Assembly (NCBI GenBank): GCA_020161065.1
Contig: JAIUPH010000031.1
Span: forward strand, 1-64,000
DNA from: Pseudomonadota bacterium
GTDB lineage: Bacteria > Pseudomonadota > Gammaproteobacteria > Burkholderiales > Burkholderiaceae_C
DNA: 64,000 nt
Reading direction: 5' to 3'
Below are positions 28,818 through 39,218 of this stretch, piece by piece. The notes beneath the pieces were generated by a model. That model worked only from the letters and a program-made list of their open reading frames with translations. It ran no database searches and was not told where the DNA came from. The stretch's first letter is position 1. Each line of letters opens with the position of its first letter. The position numbers and the translations under genes were made by a program.

Positions 28818-29755
28818 AGGCCGCGACCGCCGTGCACGCCGTGCACGCCGTGAACGCCTTGCGCGCGGTGACCGTCGCGAACGCCACGAATGCCACGAAT
28901 GGCGCCAGCGGCCGCCGCCCGCGGCGCTGCCTGGCGATCGCCGCTGCCGCGGCTGCCGTTGCGATCGCGCTGGCCGGCTGCGCATCGCGGCAGACCGCAC
29001 CGGCGACCAGCCAGCCCGCGGCCGGCGCCGACGCCGCCGAGCCCTTGCAGGCCGACCCGCCGCTGGCGGAGCCCGAGCGGCTGCTGGCCGGCCGCGCCGC
29101 CCGCGCCGAAGCGCAAGGCCGCTGGGCCGACGCCGCGCTGGCCTGGGAGGCGCTGAGCCTGCTGCGCCCGCAAGACCAGCGCATCGGCGAGCGGCTGCGC
29201 GCCACGCGCCAGCGCATCGACCAGCTCGCCGGCGAGCGGCAGGCCGCCGCCGCCGGTGCCCAGCGCCGCGGCGACCTCGACGGCGCGGTGCAGGCCTACC
29301 TCGACGTGCTGGCGCTCGACCCCGAGCGCGAGGCCGCCGCCGATGCGCTGCGCCAGATCGAGCGCGAGCGCACGCGTCGCTCGGCCGTCGGCCGCTTCAG
29401 CGCGACGCCGGCGCCGCGCCGCGCCGACGCCGAACCGCCCGCCTCGGCGCAAGCCGGCGAAGCCGCGCGCACCGCCAACAGCCAGCGCGAACACGCGACG
29501 ATGCTGGCGCGGCAAGGCGACATCGACGGCGCCATCCAGTTGCTGCGCGACAGCGCCGCCTTGCGCCACGACGCGGCGCAGCGCGCCTTGCTGGCCGACC
29601 TCTACGTGCAGAAAGCCGAGTCGCTGCGCCTGCGCCAGCCCGACCAGGCGCGCCAGGCGGTCAATGCCGCGCTGGCGCTGGACCGCCGCCATCCGGGCGC
29701 GCTGGCCCTGCAAAGCCAGCTCGGCCCGCGCGCCGGCGGCAACACACGTCCTTGA
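28814..29755 (+). CDS. Repeat-type lipoprotein (TPR-like)
   Basis: 313 residues from GTG 28814 overlapping the deacetylase stop (GTGA). A long N-terminus precedes a basic stretch (RRPRR) and lipobox LAGC at Cys56; the true start may lie at a later GTG (for example near 28868). The mature part contains TPR-like helix pairs: RWADAALAWEALSLLRPQDQ, GDLDGAVQAYLDVLALDPE, GDIDGAIQLLRDSAALR and PDQARQAVNAALALDRRHP. Probably an outer-membrane-anchored scaffold for an envelope complex; no specific function recognised. It is the last gene of the kinase-deacetylase-lipoprotein unit. Confidence 0.8.
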   Translation: MKAATAVHAVHAVNALRAVTVANATNATNGASGRRPRRCLAIAAAAAAVAIALAGCASRQTAPATSQPAAGADAAEPLQADPPLAEPERLLAGRAARAEAQGRWADAALAWEALSLLRPQDQRIGERLRATRQRIDQLAGERQAAAAGAQRRGDLDGAVQAYLDVLALDPEREAAADALRQIERERTRRSAVGRFSATPAPRRADAEPPASAQAGEAARTANSQREHATMLARQGDIDGAIQLLRDSAALRHDAAQRALLADLYVQKAESLRLRQPDQARQAVNAALALDRRHPGALALQSQLGPRAGGNTRP

Positions 29756-29801
29756 CGGCGGCCTTGATGGCGGCCCTGAAGACGGCCGGCCGCGCGCCGG
29801 C

Positions 29802-30749
29802 CTACTTCACCTGCTGCAACCGGTTGCGGTCGGCAATCGCCTTGTCGCGCTCGGCCTTGGCGGCGGCGTTGTCGGGCTCGCGTGCGATCTGCCCGTCCAG
29901 CCGCTTGATGGTGTTCTCCAGCAGCCGGATCAGCCCGGCCACCTGGCTGAGCGCCTGCGCCCGCTTGAGCTTGGCGTTGGCGTGGCCGGGGTCGCGCTCG
30001 AGCACCTTGTCGAAAGCGGCGATGGCCTCGGCCGGCTTCTGCTGCGCCATCAGCGAGAGGCCGCGGCGGTATTCCTGGGCGATCACCGCGTCGGGTGCCG
30101 GCGGCCGCGGCTCGGGCCGCGCCGCCGGCGGCGGCGCCGGTGCGGGGGCCGGCGCAGGCGGTGGCGGCGCCGCCGGGGCGGGCGCCGGTGACGGCGGCGG
30201 CTGGCGGCCCGGCACCTTGATCAACTGCCCGCCCTGCAACTGGCGCGGCACCTTGATGTCGTTGTAGCGCGCCAGTGCGTAGAACAAGTGCACGTCGCGC
30301 AGGAAGCGGCCGGCGATGCGCGACAGGCTCTCGCCCGGCTCGACGCGGTAGACGAAGGACTCACGCCCCAACAGCTGCTGCGGGTCGGTCTGGATCTGCT
30401 TGAGCAGGCTTTGCGCCAGGCGGTTGCTTGGGTCGGTCTGCAGCGCGCGCTGGATCTCGGTCAGCGCCTGCTCTTCGTTGCCGACTTCCAGCAGATCGAT
30501 CGCCGCGTTGGCCATGCGCTGCGCCTGCTGCGCGGCGGCCGGCGATGCCGGCGGCGGCTCCGGCGGCGGGGCTGGTGCGGGCTCGGGCGTTGCGGCCGGC
30601 GCCGACGCCGCGCCGCTGCCCGGCTTGGGTGCGGGCCCAGAGGTTGGCGTTTGGCCCGCCGGCGGCGTGGTGCAGGCCACCATCCAGCCGGCGCCGGCGG
30701 CGGCCATGCTCAACAGCGCCAGCCGCCGCAGTCTCGTCGTTCGATCCAT
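29802..30749 (-). CDS. LysM and TPR domain lipoprotein
   Basis: 315 residues from ATG 30749 (GTG 30758 also in frame). A signal sequence ends in MVAC with Cys26 as the likely lipidated residue. A Pro/Ala linker, a TPR-like repeat (AAIDLLEVGNEEQALTEIQRAL), a LysM domain (VYRVEPGESLSRIAGRFL, then LQGGQLIKVPG) and a second TPR segment (YRRGLSLMAQQKPAEAIAAF) follow, ending in a coiled coil. LysM suggests peptidoglycan binding. It converges on the neighbouring TPR lipoprotein, which has related repeats, so both may serve the same envelope complex. Confidence 0.83.
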   Translation of the reverse strand: MDRTTRLRRLALLSMAAAGAGWMVACTTPPAGQTPTSGPAPKPGSGAASAPAATPEPAPAPPPEPPPASPAAAQQAQRMANAAIDLLEVGNEEQALTEIQRALQTDPSNRLAQSLLKQIQTDPQQLLGRESFVYRVEPGESLSRIAGRFLRDVHLFYALARYNDIKVPRQLQGGQLIKVPGRQPPPSPAPAPAAPPPPAPAPAPAPPPAARPEPRPPAPDAVIAQEYRRGLSLMAQQKPAEAIAAFDKVLERDPGHANAKLKRAQALSQVAGLIRLLENTIKRLDGQIAREPDNAAAKAERDKAIADRNRLQQVK

Positions 30750-30857
30750 GCTTGCCACCTGCTGCCGCAGGCACTCTTGTTGTGATGGCCCGGCGCCGGC
30801 CCAGGCAGCCGGCGCCGCGATCAGGCAAGCATTATCCGTGAGGCGCCGGCTGCCGGT

Positions 30858-31052
30858 TTACTGGCGCGGCATCGGGCAGGTGCTGAAGCCCAGCATGCTG
30901 TACAGCGGGCAGGTGCCCAGCGCCCCGGTGATGACCGGGACGATGCCGATCCAGCCCCAGGCGCCGATGTGGCCGGTGACGGCCAGGCCGATCAGCACCA
31001 GGCCGACGACGATGCGCAGGATGCGGTCGATGCCACCAACGTTTGACTTCAT
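30858..31052 (-). CDS. Small inner-membrane protein, DUF2892 family
   Basis: 64 residues: MKSNVGGIDRILRIVVGLVL is the classic opening of DUF2892 proteins, followed by a second membrane helix (WGWIGIVPVITGALGTCPLY) and a C-terminal FSTCPM. The family occurs alone or fused to rhodanese domains (YgaP) in sulfur-related loci. Two cysteines in the C-terminal part are conserved in the family. It lies downstream of the Crp/Fnr regulator gene on the same strand, 97 nt away, so it could be a target or co-transcribed. Confidence 0.88.
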   Translation of the reverse strand: MKSNVGGIDRILRIVVGLVLIGLAVTGHIGAWGWIGIVPVITGALGTCPLYSMLGFSTCPMPRQ

Positions 31053-31149
31053 GCTTTGCTCCGGACGGACACGGCGGGATCGCCGCTGACAGGCAGTGTC
31101 GGCGCCGGCCGCCCGGCGGGTCTGTGACCTGGGTTACTTTGCGCGCCGG

Positions 31150-31824
31150 TCAGGCCGGCGGCTGCCCCGCGGCCACCTGGCGCAGTGCGGCGGCATCGAG
31201 GATCTGCACCCGTTCGCGCGCCAGCTGCACCCAGCCGGCCCGCTCGAAGCGCTTGAGCAGCCGGGTGACGATCTCGCGCACGGTGCCCAGTTCGTCGGCC
31301 AGCGATTGGTGCGTGCAGCGCAGCACCTCGCCATGCCCCAGCAGGGCATGGGCCAGGCGCTGGTCCAGGCGCTGGAAGGCCACCGCCTCGGCCAGCGCCA
31401 TCAGGTCCGACAACCGGCCGGCGAAGACGCCGAACACGTAGCGCCGGAAGGCCTCGTGCGCCGACCAGCGCGCGAAGCCGGCCGGCGACAGCACCACCAG
31501 TTCGGTGGACTCGGCGGCCTCGCCATAGGCCGTCAGCGCTGTCTGGCCGAACAGGCAGGCGGTCGACACCACGCACAGCTCGCCGGCGCTCACGCGGTAC
31601 AGCTCCAACCGGCGACCCTGCGGCGAGCCGCGGGCCACGCGCACGCTGCCGCTCAGCACCATCGGGAAGCCGCGGCAGGGCTGGCCTTCGTCGAACAGCA
31701 AGGCGCCGGCGGGCACACTCAGCGCCTGCGCCTCGCCGGCGAGGACATGTCTGCGCTCACTCTCGTCGATCGTCAACAGCGACGGGTACAGGGCCAGCAG
31801 CCGCTGGTCGATCGACTCAGCCAT
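31150..31824 (-). CDS. Crp/Fnr-family transcriptional regulator
   Basis: 224 residues from ATG 31824. An N-terminal cyclic-nucleotide-binding-fold domain (about 15-135; [49 protein letters not shown]) joins a long dimer helix to a C-terminal winged helix with the recognition region [20 protein letters not shown]. The Gly-Glu-Leu-Cys patch replaces the usual cAMP-binding GELG/E-R-S arrangement and the FNR cysteine cluster is absent, so the ligand is unknown. Its start overlaps the YkgJ gene stop by 8 nt, so both are co-translated. Confidence 0.9.
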   Translation of the reverse strand: MAESIDQRLLALYPSLLTIDESERRHVLAGEAQALSVPAGALLFDEGQPCRGFPMVLSGSVRVARGSPQGRRLELYRVSAGELCVVSTACLFGQTALTAYGEAAESTELVVLSPAGFARWSAHEAFRRYVFGVFAGRLSDLMALAEAVAFQRLDQRLAHALLGHGEVLRCTHQSLADELGTVREIVTRLLKRFERAGWVQLARERVQILDAAALRQVAAGQPPA

Positions 31825-32119
31825 CGGCGTACCGCGTGGCGGCGGTCGCCGCTTCCAGCCGGGCCAGCCAGGCCATGGCCTGGGCGGGCGACGAGCCGCA
31901 CATCTCGGCCTGCGGCCGCAGCGAGCGGCAGACCGCCGGCCGCTCGGGCCGCCCGAACAGCCGGCAGCGGCGCTGCGCGTCGAGCTGCGGGCAGGCCTCG
32001 CCGGCGGCCTTGGGCCTGGGCGCGGCGCCGCCGGGCTGCGGGATCGGCGTCGAGATCGACGGCGCGATGCAGCAGGCACCGCAGGCGGGCCGGCAGTCGA
32101 GCGGCGGCGGGGTGGACAT
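31817..32119 (-). CDS. YkgJ-type cysteine-cluster protein (putative zinc/iron chelator)
   Basis: 100 residues from ATG 32119. Eight cysteines at 9, 13, 16, 17, 43, 52, 64 and 74 follow the family pattern (CRPACGACC near the start, [14 protein letters not shown], then PAVCRSLRP and MCG). The family (UPF0153/YkgJ) is presumed to bind Zn or Fe-S; the function is not established. Overlap with the Crp/Fnr-type regulator gene suggests the two act together, possibly with the metal site as sensor or maturation factor, but that is speculation. Confidence 0.87.
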   Translation of the reverse strand: MSTPPPLDCRPACGACCIAPSISTPIPQPGGAAPRPKAAGEACPQLDAQRRCRLFGRPERPAVCRSLRPQAEMCGSSPAQAMAWLARLEAATAATRYADG

Positions 32120-32172
32120 GCGGCGATTATGGGCAGCCGCGAGCCGGGCTATGAAGCGCCGGGGTGCGCTCC

Positions 32173-32178
32173 TAAAAT
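32173..32178 (+). promoter_or_regulatory. Candidate -10 box of the mnmG promoter
   Basis: TAAAAT, one mismatch from the sigma-70 -10 consensus, lies 39 nt before the mnmG ATG in the 97-nt spacer between the divergent ykgJ-like gene and mnmG. The -35 region 17 nt upstream (TATGAA) is poor, so the assignment is tentative. Confidence 0.4.
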
Positions 32179-32216
32179 CCGCGCCTTTGCCTGCCCGTCG
32201 GGCACTTCTGCGCGCC

Positions 32217-34205
32217 ATGCTGCACCCCGAGTCGTTCGACGTCATCGTCATCGGCGGCGGCCACGCCGGCACCGAGGCCGCGCTGGCCGCGGCCCGCATG
32301 GGCTGCCGCACGCTGCTGCTGACGCACAACATCGAGACCCTGGGCCAGATGAGCTGCAACCCGTCGATCGGCGGCATCGGCAAGGGCCACCTCGTCAAGG
32401 AGGTCGATGCGCTGGGGGGTGCGATGGCCGCCGCCACCGACGAAGCGGGCATCCAGTTCCGCATCCTCAACGGCTCCAAGGGCCCGGCCGTGCGCGCCAC
32501 GCGGGCGCAGGCCGACCGGCTGCTGTACAAGGCCGCCATCCGCCGGCGGCTGGAGAACCAGCCCAACCTCTGGCTGTTCCAGCAGGCGGTGGACGACCTG
32601 CTGGTCGAGGGCGACCGCGTGGTCGGCGCCGTCACCCAGATCGGCCTGCGCTTTCGCGCGCGGGCGGTGGTGCTGACGGCCGGCACCTTCCTCGACGGCC
32701 GCATCCACGTCGGCCTGCAGAACCACGCCGCCGGGCGCGCCGGCGACCCGCCGGCGATCAGCCTGTCGGCGCGGCTGAAAGAGCTGAAGCTGCCGCAGGG
32801 CCGACTGAAGACCGGCACGCCGCCGCGGCTGGACGGCCGCTCGATCGACTTCTCGCGCCTGACCGAGCAGCCCGGCGACCGCGACCCGCTGCCGGTGTTC
32901 AGCTTCCTCGGCCGGCCCGAGCAGCACCCGCGGCAACGGCCCTGCTGGATCACGCACACCAACGAGCGCACCCACGCCATCATCCGCAGCGGCTTCGACC
33001 GCAGCCCGATGTTCACCGGCGTCATCGAAGGCGTGGGCCCGCGCTACTGCCCGAGCATCGAAGACAAGATCAACCGCTTCGCCGACAAGAGCAGCCACCA
33101 GATCTTCCTGGAGCCCGAGGGGCTGACGACGCACGAGTTCTATCCCAACGGCATCTCGACCTCGCTGCCGTTCGACGTGCAGATCGCCGCGGTGCGCTCG
33201 ATGGCCGGGCTGGAGCAGGCGCACATCCTGCGGCCCGGCTACGCGATCGAGTACGACTACTTCGACCCGCGCGAGCTGCGGCCGAGCTTCGAGACGCGGG
33301 CGATCGGCGGCCTCTTCTTCGCCGGCCAGATCAACGGCACCACCGGCTACGAGGAAGCGGCTGCACAAGGCCTGTACGCCGGCGCCAACGCCGCGCTGCA
33401 GGCGCTGGGCCGCGAGCCCTGGCTGCCGGCGCGGCACCAGGCTTACCTGGGCGTACTGGTCGACGACCTGGTCAGCAAGGGCGTGACCGAGCCTTACCGC
33501 ATGTTCACCAGCCGCGCCGAGTACCGGCTGCAGCTTCGCGAAGACAACGCCGACCTGCGGCTGACCGAAATCGGCCGCCGGCTCGGCCTGGTCGACGACG
33601 AGCGCTGGAGCGCCTTCAGCCGCAAGCGCGACCGCCTGGCCGCCGAGCTGCAACGGCTGCGCAGCACCTGGCTGCGGCCGCAGACGCTGCCCGCCGCCGA
33701 TGCCGAGCGCGTCCTGGGCAAGGCGCTGGAGCACGAGTACAGCCTGGCCGAGCTGCTGCGGCGCCCGGGCATCGGCCACGACCAGGTGAGCGAGCTGCAA
33801 GCGCTGGCGCGGGCGGGGTCGGTTGAGCAGCCGGCTGTGGTTTCACGTGAAACCTTGCGGCGCGACTGGGGCCTGGCCGAGGCTGACGCGGTGATCGAAC
33901 AGGCCGAAATCGCGCTGAAGTACGCCGGCTACATCGACAAGCAGAACGACGAGGTCGAACGCGCCGCGCACTACGAGCAACTGCCGCTGCCGGCGGAGCT
34001 GGACTATCAGCAGATCGCCGCCCTCTCCTTCGAGGTGCGGCAACAACTCAGCCGCCACCGCCCGGCCACGCTGGGCCAGGCGGCGCGCTTGTCGGGCATG
34101 ACGCCGGCGGCGGTGTCGCTGCTGCTGGTGCACCTGAAGAAGGGCCGCTTCCGCGGCTTCGGCGACGCCGCGGCCAAGCCCGCTGCGCAAGATGCCGCTG
34201 CCTGA
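32217..34205 (+). CDS. mnmG: tRNA uridine-5-carboxymethylaminomethyl modification enzyme MnmG (GidA)
   Basis: 662 residues from ATG 32217. The FAD-binding site GGGHAG (13-18), [29 protein letters not shown]-type [11 protein letters not shown], and the C-terminal helical domain ending in [18 protein letters not shown] are all present. With MnmE it adds the carboxymethylaminomethyl group at wobble uridine 34 of several tRNAs. The gene is usually near the replication origin, followed by rsmG, parA and parB as here. A parS site (33839-33854) is embedded in its coding sequence at the VVSRETL codons. Confidence 0.98.
   Translation: MLHPESFDVIVIGGGHAGTEAALAAARMGCRTLLLTHNIETLGQMSCNPSIGGIGKGHLVKEVDALGGAMAAATDEAGIQFRILNGSKGPAVRATRAQADRLLYKAAIRRRLENQPNLWLFQQAVDDLLVEGDRVVGAVTQIGLRFRARAVVLTAGTFLDGRIHVGLQNHAAGRAGDPPAISLSARLKELKLPQGRLKTGTPPRLDGRSIDFSRLTEQPGDRDPLPVFSFLGRPEQHPRQRPCWITHTNERTHAIIRSGFDRSPMFTGVIEGVGPRYCPSIEDKINRFADKSSHQIFLEPEGLTTHEFYPNGISTSLPFDVQIAAVRSMAGLEQAHILRPGYAIEYDYFDPRELRPSFETRAIGGLFFAGQINGTTGYEEAAAQGLYAGANAALQALGREPWLPARHQAYLGVLVDDLVSKGVTEPYRMFTSRAEYRLQLREDNADLRLTEIGRRLGLVDDERWSAFSRKRDRLAAELQRLRSTWLRPQTLPAADAERVLGKALEHEYSLAELLRRPGIGHDQVSELQALARAGSVEQPAVVSRETLRRDWGLAEADAVIEQAEIALKYAGYIDKQNDEVERAAHYEQLPLPAELDYQQIAALSFEVRQQLSRHRPATLGQAARLSGMTPAAVSLLLVHLKKGRFRGFGDAAAKPAAQDAAA
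33839..33854. promoter_or_regulatory. parS centromere site inside mnmG
   Basis: GGTTTCACGTGAAACC contains the 14-bp parS core GTTTCACGTGAAAC without mismatch; only the outermost pair (G/C instead of T/A) differs from the usual TGTTTCACGTGAAACA. ParB binds such sites and spreads to organise the origin region for segregation. The site is coding (Val-Ser-Arg-Glu-Thr of MnmG), and the parB gene in this window is 5.4 kb away. Confidence 0.9.
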
Positions 34206-34860
34206 CCGCGCCGCCGTGCTGGCGGCGGCCGCCACGCTTGGCCTGGCGCTCAGCGACGACCAGGCCGATCGCCTGCTGGCCTACCTGGCGCTGCTGCAGC
34301 GCTGGAACGCCACCTACAACCTGACCGCCATCCGCGACCCCGATGCGATGTGGTTGCAGCACGGGCTGGACTGCATGGCCGCCGTGCCCGCCGTCGGCAC
34401 CTTGTCGAACGACGGCCGGCGCTTGCGCATCCTCGACGTCGGCAGCGGCGGCGGCCTGCCCGGCGTGGTATGGGCGCTGCTGCTGCCGCAGGCCGACGTG
34501 GTCTGCGTCGACGCGGTCGGCAAGAAGGCGGCCTTCATCCGCCAGGCGGCGGGCGCGCTGCGGCTGCCCAACCTGCAGGCGCGACACGCCCGGGTGGAAG
34601 ATTTGAGCGAAGCGCCGTTCGACCTGGTCGCCTCACGCGCCTTCGCTTCGCTGGCCGACTTCACGCGGCTGACGCGCCGGCTGCTGTCCCCCGGCGGCCG
34701 CTGGCTGGCGATGAAGGGCAAGCCGCCGGCCGACGAACTGGCGGCGCTCGATCCCCAGGAACTGATGTTTCACGTGGAACCACTCGCGGTGCCGGGCTTG
34801 GCCGCGGAACGCTGCCTCGTCTGGCTGCAACCCGCCACCGTCGACAGCCCCAAACCCTGA
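34192..34860 (+). CDS. rsmG: 16S rRNA 7-methylguanosine methyltransferase RsmG (GidB)
   Basis: 222 residues; the ATG overlaps the end of mnmG by 14 nt. It methylates N7 of G527 in 16S rRNA using S-adenosylmethionine. The fold markers are [14 protein letters not shown], the SAM motif [31 protein letters not shown] and [11 protein letters not shown], followed by [10 protein letters not shown] near-perfect parS lies in its 3' part at the MFHVEP codons (34766-34781). Loss of RsmG gives low-level streptomycin resistance in other bacteria. Confidence 0.97.
   Translation: MPLPDRAAVLAAAATLGLALSDDQADRLLAYLALLQRWNATYNLTAIRDPDAMWLQHGLDCMAAVPAVGTLSNDGRRLRILDVGSGGGLPGVVWALLLPQADVVCVDAVGKKAAFIRQAAGALRLPNLQARHARVEDLSEAPFDLVASRAFASLADFTRLTRRLLSPGGRWLAMKGKPPADELAALDPQELMFHVEPLAVPGLAAERCLVWLQPATVDSPKP
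34766..34781. promoter_or_regulatory. parS-like site inside rsmG
   Basis: TGTTTCACGTGGAACC matches the 16-bp parS consensus at 14 positions; the mismatches are the twelfth base (G for A) and the last base (C for A). The left half is perfect. It encodes Met-Phe-His-Val-Glu of RsmG, the place where many bacteria carry a parS. Two sites 0.9 kb apart mark this as the likely ParB loading zone. Confidence 0.75.
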
Positions 34861-34904
34861 AGCCAAAACTACACTAGCGGCTTCCTCCAAGGACGCCCTT
34901 TTCC

Positions 34905-35516
34905 ATGTTCGGCATCTCCGACTACGGTGCCTTCTGCGCCGCCATCCTGCTGTTCCTGGCGCTGCCCGGGCCGGGCACCTTCGCGCTGCTGACCTCCACG
35001 GCCAAGGGCGGTTTTCGCGGCGGCGCCGCGGCCACACTGGGCGTGATCCTCGGCGACCAGGCGCTGCTGTGGCTGGCCGTGGCCGGCGTGGCGGCGCTGC
35101 TGGCCGCCCATCCGGCCTGGCTGCACGGCGTGCAGTACCTGGGCGCCGCCTACCTCGGCTGGATCGGCCTGCGGCTGCTGCTGGCCAAGCCCGGCGGCGC
35201 CAGCCCGATCCGCATCACCAGCGGCCACTACCTGCGCCAGGCGCTGCTGATCACGCTGCTCAACCCCAAGGCCATCGTCTTCTACATGGCCTTCTTCCCG
35301 CTGTTCATCAACCCGGCCACCCACCGCGGCCTGCCCACCTTCGTGGCGATGGCGGCCACCATCGCCGCCATCACGGCCGTCTACTGCCTGCTGCTGTGCG
35401 CCTTCGCGCAGGCGGTCAGCGCCCAGGTCAAGGCCCATCAGGGCCTGGCGCGCGCGCTGGAACGGCTGGCCGGCATCTTCCTGATCGGCTTCGGCATCCG
35501 GCTGGGCACGCAATGA
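34905..35516 (+). CDS. LysE-family amino acid exporter
   Basis: 203 residues with about six membrane helices. The LysE/RhtB family motif is seen as LALPGPGTFALLTSTAKGG in the first third, then LYLGAAYLGWIGLRLL-like YLGAAYLGWIGLRLLLAKP and LLITLLNPKAIVFYMAFFPLF. Exporters of this family use the proton gradient to expel amino acids or derivatives; the substrate cannot be read from sequence. A weak -10 (TACACT, 34870-34875) is in the 44-nt spacer after rsmG. Its stop overlaps the parA start, so it interrupts the usual rsmG-parA pairing but is coupled to parA. Confidence 0.92.
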   Translation: MFGISDYGAFCAAILLFLALPGPGTFALLTSTAKGGFRGGAAATLGVILGDQALLWLAVAGVAALLAAHPAWLHGVQYLGAAYLGWIGLRLLLAKPGGASPIRITSGHYLRQALLITLLNPKAIVFYMAFFPLFINPATHRGLPTFVAMAATIAAITAVYCLLLCAFAQAVSAQVKAHQGLARALERLAGIFLIGFGIRLGTQ

Positions 35517-36321
35517 GTGCCGCTGCCGCGCGCGACGCCCGCATCTTCTGCGTCGCCAACCAGAAAGGCGGCGTCGGCAAGACCACCACCACGGTCAACC
35601 TGGCGGCCGGCCTGGCCCAGGTGGGGCGGCGGGTGCTGGTGGTCGACCTCGACCCGCAAGGCAACGCGACGATGGGCTCGGGCATCGACAAGCGCACGCT
35701 CGACCTCAGCGTCTACGACGTGCTGCTGGGCAACTGCACGCTGGCCGAGGCGCGTCAGCCCAGCCCCAAGGGCGGCTACGACGTGCTGGGCGCCAACCGC
35801 GAGCTGGCCGGCGCCGAGGTCGAGCTGGTCGACCTGGAGCGGCGCGAACGCCGGCTGAAGGAAGCGCTGGCCGCCGTCGCCGACGGCTACGACTTCGTGC
35901 TGATCGACTGCCCGCCGTCGCTGAGCCTGCTCACGCTCAACGGCTTGTGCGCCGCGCACGGCGTGATCGTGCCGATGCAGTGCGAGTACTTCGCGCTGGA
36001 AGGACTGTCGGACCTGGTCAACACCATCCGCCAGGTGCACGCCAACCTGAACCCCGAGTTGCAGATCATCGGCCTGCTGCGCGTGATGTACGACCCGCGG
36101 GTGACGCTGCAGCAGCAGGTCAGCGAGCAGCTCAAGTCGCACTTCGGCGACAAGGTGTTCAACACCGTAATCCCGCGCAACGTGCGCCTGGCCGAGGCGC
36201 CCAGCTACGGCCAGCCGGGTGTGGTGTTCGACCCGGCGGCCAAGGGCGCCCAGGCCTTCATCGAGTTCGCCCGCGAGATGGTTGCGCGCCTGGGCCGGCC
36301 GGCCGGCGTGGCCGCCCCGGC

Positions 36322-36325
<4 letters not shown>
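35513..36325 (+). CDS. parA: Chromosome-partitioning ATPase ParA (Soj)
   Basis: 270 residues from ATG 35513, overlapping the LysE-family stop. Deviant Walker A KGGVGKTT (18-25), LVVDLDPQGNATMGSGIDK, VLIDCPPSLSLLTLNGL and VRLAEAPSYGQP identify chromosomal ParA/Soj. The protein forms ATP-dependent DNA-bound gradients that move ParB-parS complexes. The short N-terminus without a DNA-binding domain fits the chromosomal type. The next gene (GNAT) overlaps its stop; parB, normally next, is 2.9 kb downstream. Confidence 0.97.
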
Positions 36326-37110
<785 letters not shown>

Positions 37111-37125
37111 CTGCTCCGGGCAGGC

Positions 37126-38070
37126 CTACAGCCCCAGGCCCTCGTCGACGCCCAGGTGCACGTTCATCGACTGCACCGCGGCGCCGCTGGCGCCCTTGCC
37201 CAGGTTGTCCAGCCGCGACATCAGCAGCACCTGATGGTCGTTGCCGAAGACGAAGAGGTCGGCGTTGTTGCTGTCGTTGTTGGCCTGCACGTCGAAGAAG
37301 CCGCTTTCCAGCGTGGCCGGGTCGCGCAGCGGCTGCACGCGCACGAAGCGTTCGCCGGCGTAGCGCTCGGCCAGCGCCGCGTGCAGGCGTTCGGCCGTGG
37401 TGCCGGCCGGCAGTTGCGACAAGGCCAGCGGCACCGTCACCGCCAGCCCCTTGTAGTAGTTGGCCACCACCGGCAGGAAGATCGGGGCTTGCCGCAAGCC
37501 GGTGTGCGCCATCATCTCCGGCAGGTGCTTGTGCGCCAGCGCCAGCCCGTAAGGCCGCGGCGAAGTGAGTGCGGGCTCAAGCGGTTGGGCCTGGTATTGC
37601 TCGATCATCTTCTTGCCGCCGCCGGAGTATCCGGTGATCGAGGTGGCACTCAGCGGCAGCGTGGCCGGCACCAGGCCGGCATCCACCAGCGGCCGCAGCA
37701 GCAGGATGAAGGCGCTGGCGTGGCAGCCCGGGTTGGCGATGCGCTTGGCCTGCCGCAGCTTCTCGCGCTGGCCCGGCGCCAGTTCGGGCAGGCCGAAGGC
37801 CCAATCAGGGTGCGTGCGGAACGCCGTGCTGGCGTCGATCAGACAAGTGCGCGGGTTGCTCACCATCGCCGCCGCTTCGCGCGAGGCGGCGTCGGGCAGG
37901 CACAGAAAGGCCACGTCGGCGGCGTTCAGCAGCCGGGCGCGCTCGGCCGGATCCTTGCGCTTGGCGGCGTCGATGCGCAGCAACTCCACGTCACGGCGCC
38001 CGGCCAGCACTTCGTGGATGCGCAGGCCGGTCGTGCCCTCCTGCCCGTCGACATAAACCGTGTAGGCCAT
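37126..38070 (-). CDS. argC: N-acetyl-gamma-glutamyl-phosphate reductase, short (type 2)
   Basis: 314 residues from ATG 38070 (GAGGGG upstream). It reduces N-acetyl-glutamyl phosphate to the semialdehyde with NADPH, third step of arginine synthesis. Evidence: [18 protein letters not shown] at the N-terminus, [16 protein letters not shown], active-site Cys116 in [12 protein letters not shown], and HKHLPEMM. Length and sequence fit the shorter ArgC class rather than the ~345-residue type. It is on the opposite strand to, and between, parA and parB. It converges on the GNAT gene with a 15-nt gap. Confidence 0.95.
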   Translation of the reverse strand: MAYTVYVDGQEGTTGLRIHEVLAGRRDVELLRIDAAKRKDPAERARLLNAADVAFLCLPDAASREAAAMVSNPRTCLIDASTAFRTHPDWAFGLPELAPGQREKLRQAKRIANPGCHASAFILLLRPLVDAGLVPATLPLSATSITGYSGGGKKMIEQYQAQPLEPALTSPRPYGLALAHKHLPEMMAHTGLRQAPIFLPVVANYYKGLAVTVPLALSQLPAGTTAERLHAALAERYAGERFVRVQPLRDPATLESGFFDVQANNDSNNADLFVFGNDHQVLLMSRLDNLGKGASGAAVQSMNVHLGVDEGLGL

Positions 38071-38147
38071 GGCCAAACCCCTCGCGCACAATGCGGCGCG
38101 CCTGGGCAAGCATAAAGCCGCGGCGTCGACATCACGTTGGACACCCC

Positions 38148-38675
38148 ATGCAAGTTCGATCCGCACGGCTGCACGATCTGCCGGACCTGGACCGCATCGC
38201 GCTCGAAGCCAAGTCGCACTGGGGCTACGCACAAGAGCAACTCATTCGTTGGGAGTCCGACCTGCGAACGCGGCCGGAGACGATTGCCGCCTGGCCGACC
38301 AGCGTGGCCGAGATCGAAGGGCGCGTCGCGGGCTTTGCCCAGATCGACCCCACCGCCAGTCCGTGGGAGCTGGTCTCGCTTTGGGTCCAGCCCGGCCACA
38401 TGCGCCAAGGCATCGGAGCGGCCTTGCTGCGCACCATGCAGGAGGTGGCGCAGCAGTCCGGCGTGCGGGAGATCCATATCGACTCGGACCCGAATGCGTT
38501 GGCGTTCTACATCGCCTGCGGCGCCTCGGTTGTCGGCTCGGTGGCTGCCCCCATCGAGGGCGAGCCGTCCAGGGTCAGGCCGCAACTGCGTCTGCCGACC
38601 AGCCGACCGGTCGGCCCGCCGGATGCGCTGCCGCAAGACAACCAGGCCGCCGCGCGCCGCTTGCCGCCACGATGA
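38148..38675 (+). CDS. GNAT-family N-acetyltransferase
   Basis: 175 residues from ATG 38148. A compact GNAT domain: [20 protein letters not shown] at the start, [22 protein letters not shown] (acetyl-CoA site) and [20 protein letters not shown] tail of about 35 basic/Pro residues follows. Codon choice is less GC-biased than in neighbours (for example several att, caa and cga codons), hinting at a more recent arrival. No ribosome site is obvious. The stop overlaps the next gene. Confidence 0.88.
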   Translation: MQVRSARLHDLPDLDRIALEAKSHWGYAQEQLIRWESDLRTRPETIAAWPTSVAEIEGRVAGFAQIDPTASPWELVSLWVQPGHMRQGIGAALLRTMQEVAQQSGVREIHIDSDPNALAFYIACGASVVGSVAAPIEGEPSRVRPQLRLPTSRPVGPPDALPQDNQAAARRLPPR

Positions 38676-39205
38676 GCCTGAAGACGCCGCTGATCGACGC
38701 CGTCGTCCTGGGCCTGGCCGCGGCCGCCGGCGCCTGGGTCTTCAGCCGCTGGGACGGCGCATTGCGGTTGGTGCTGCTGCTGGCGCTGGCCGGTGCTTAC
38801 GTGGCCTTGCGGCAGCCGCACCTGGGCGTCGCGGCGCTGGACCGGCTGCTGCTGGCTGCCCGCGCCTTCCACTGGCGGCACGAGCAAGGCCGCCACCATG
38901 CCTTCGGCGGCGTGACACTGCGCGTGGAAGACGACGGCCGCCACCAATGGGTGGGCGGCGCCGGCCTGCGCCGCGTGCTGGGCAGCCAGGATGCCGACGA
39001 CGTGTTGGCCGCGCGCCATGCCGGCCGCTGGCGGCGCGACGACGAAGGCGAACTGCTGCTGCGCGTGGACGCGGTGGTCGAGGTGCTGACCCATGGCCCC
39101 GGCCGCATGGACCCGCGCACCGTGCGCCTGCGCCGCTACTTCGAGCGCGAGGTGCTGTTCCCGGCCGCCGAGCGCCGCCGGCGAAGACAGCAGCGGGGCT
39201 CATAG
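38672..39205 (+). CDS. Small membrane protein of unknown function
   Basis: 177 residues; the ATG overlaps the preceding stop. Two membrane helices fill the first ~45 residues (IDAVVLGLAAAAGAWVF and LRLVLLLALAGAYVAL). The rest is cytoplasmic or periplasmic and basic, with a conserved-looking segment HAFGGVTLRVEDDGRHQWVGGAGLRRVLG and an Arg-rich C-terminus. No family recognised. It sits 13 nt before parB, so it may be co-transcribed with it. Confidence 0.7.
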   Translation: MSLKTPLIDAVVLGLAAAAGAWVFSRWDGALRLVLLLALAGAYVALRQPHLGVAALDRLLLAARAFHWRHEQGRHHAFGGVTLRVEDDGRHQWVGGAGLRRVLGSQDADDVLAARHAGRWRRDDEGELLLRVDAVVEVLTHGPGRMDPRTVRLRRYFEREVLFPAAERRRRRQQRGS

Positions 39206-39218
39206 ACAATCTCGGTCC

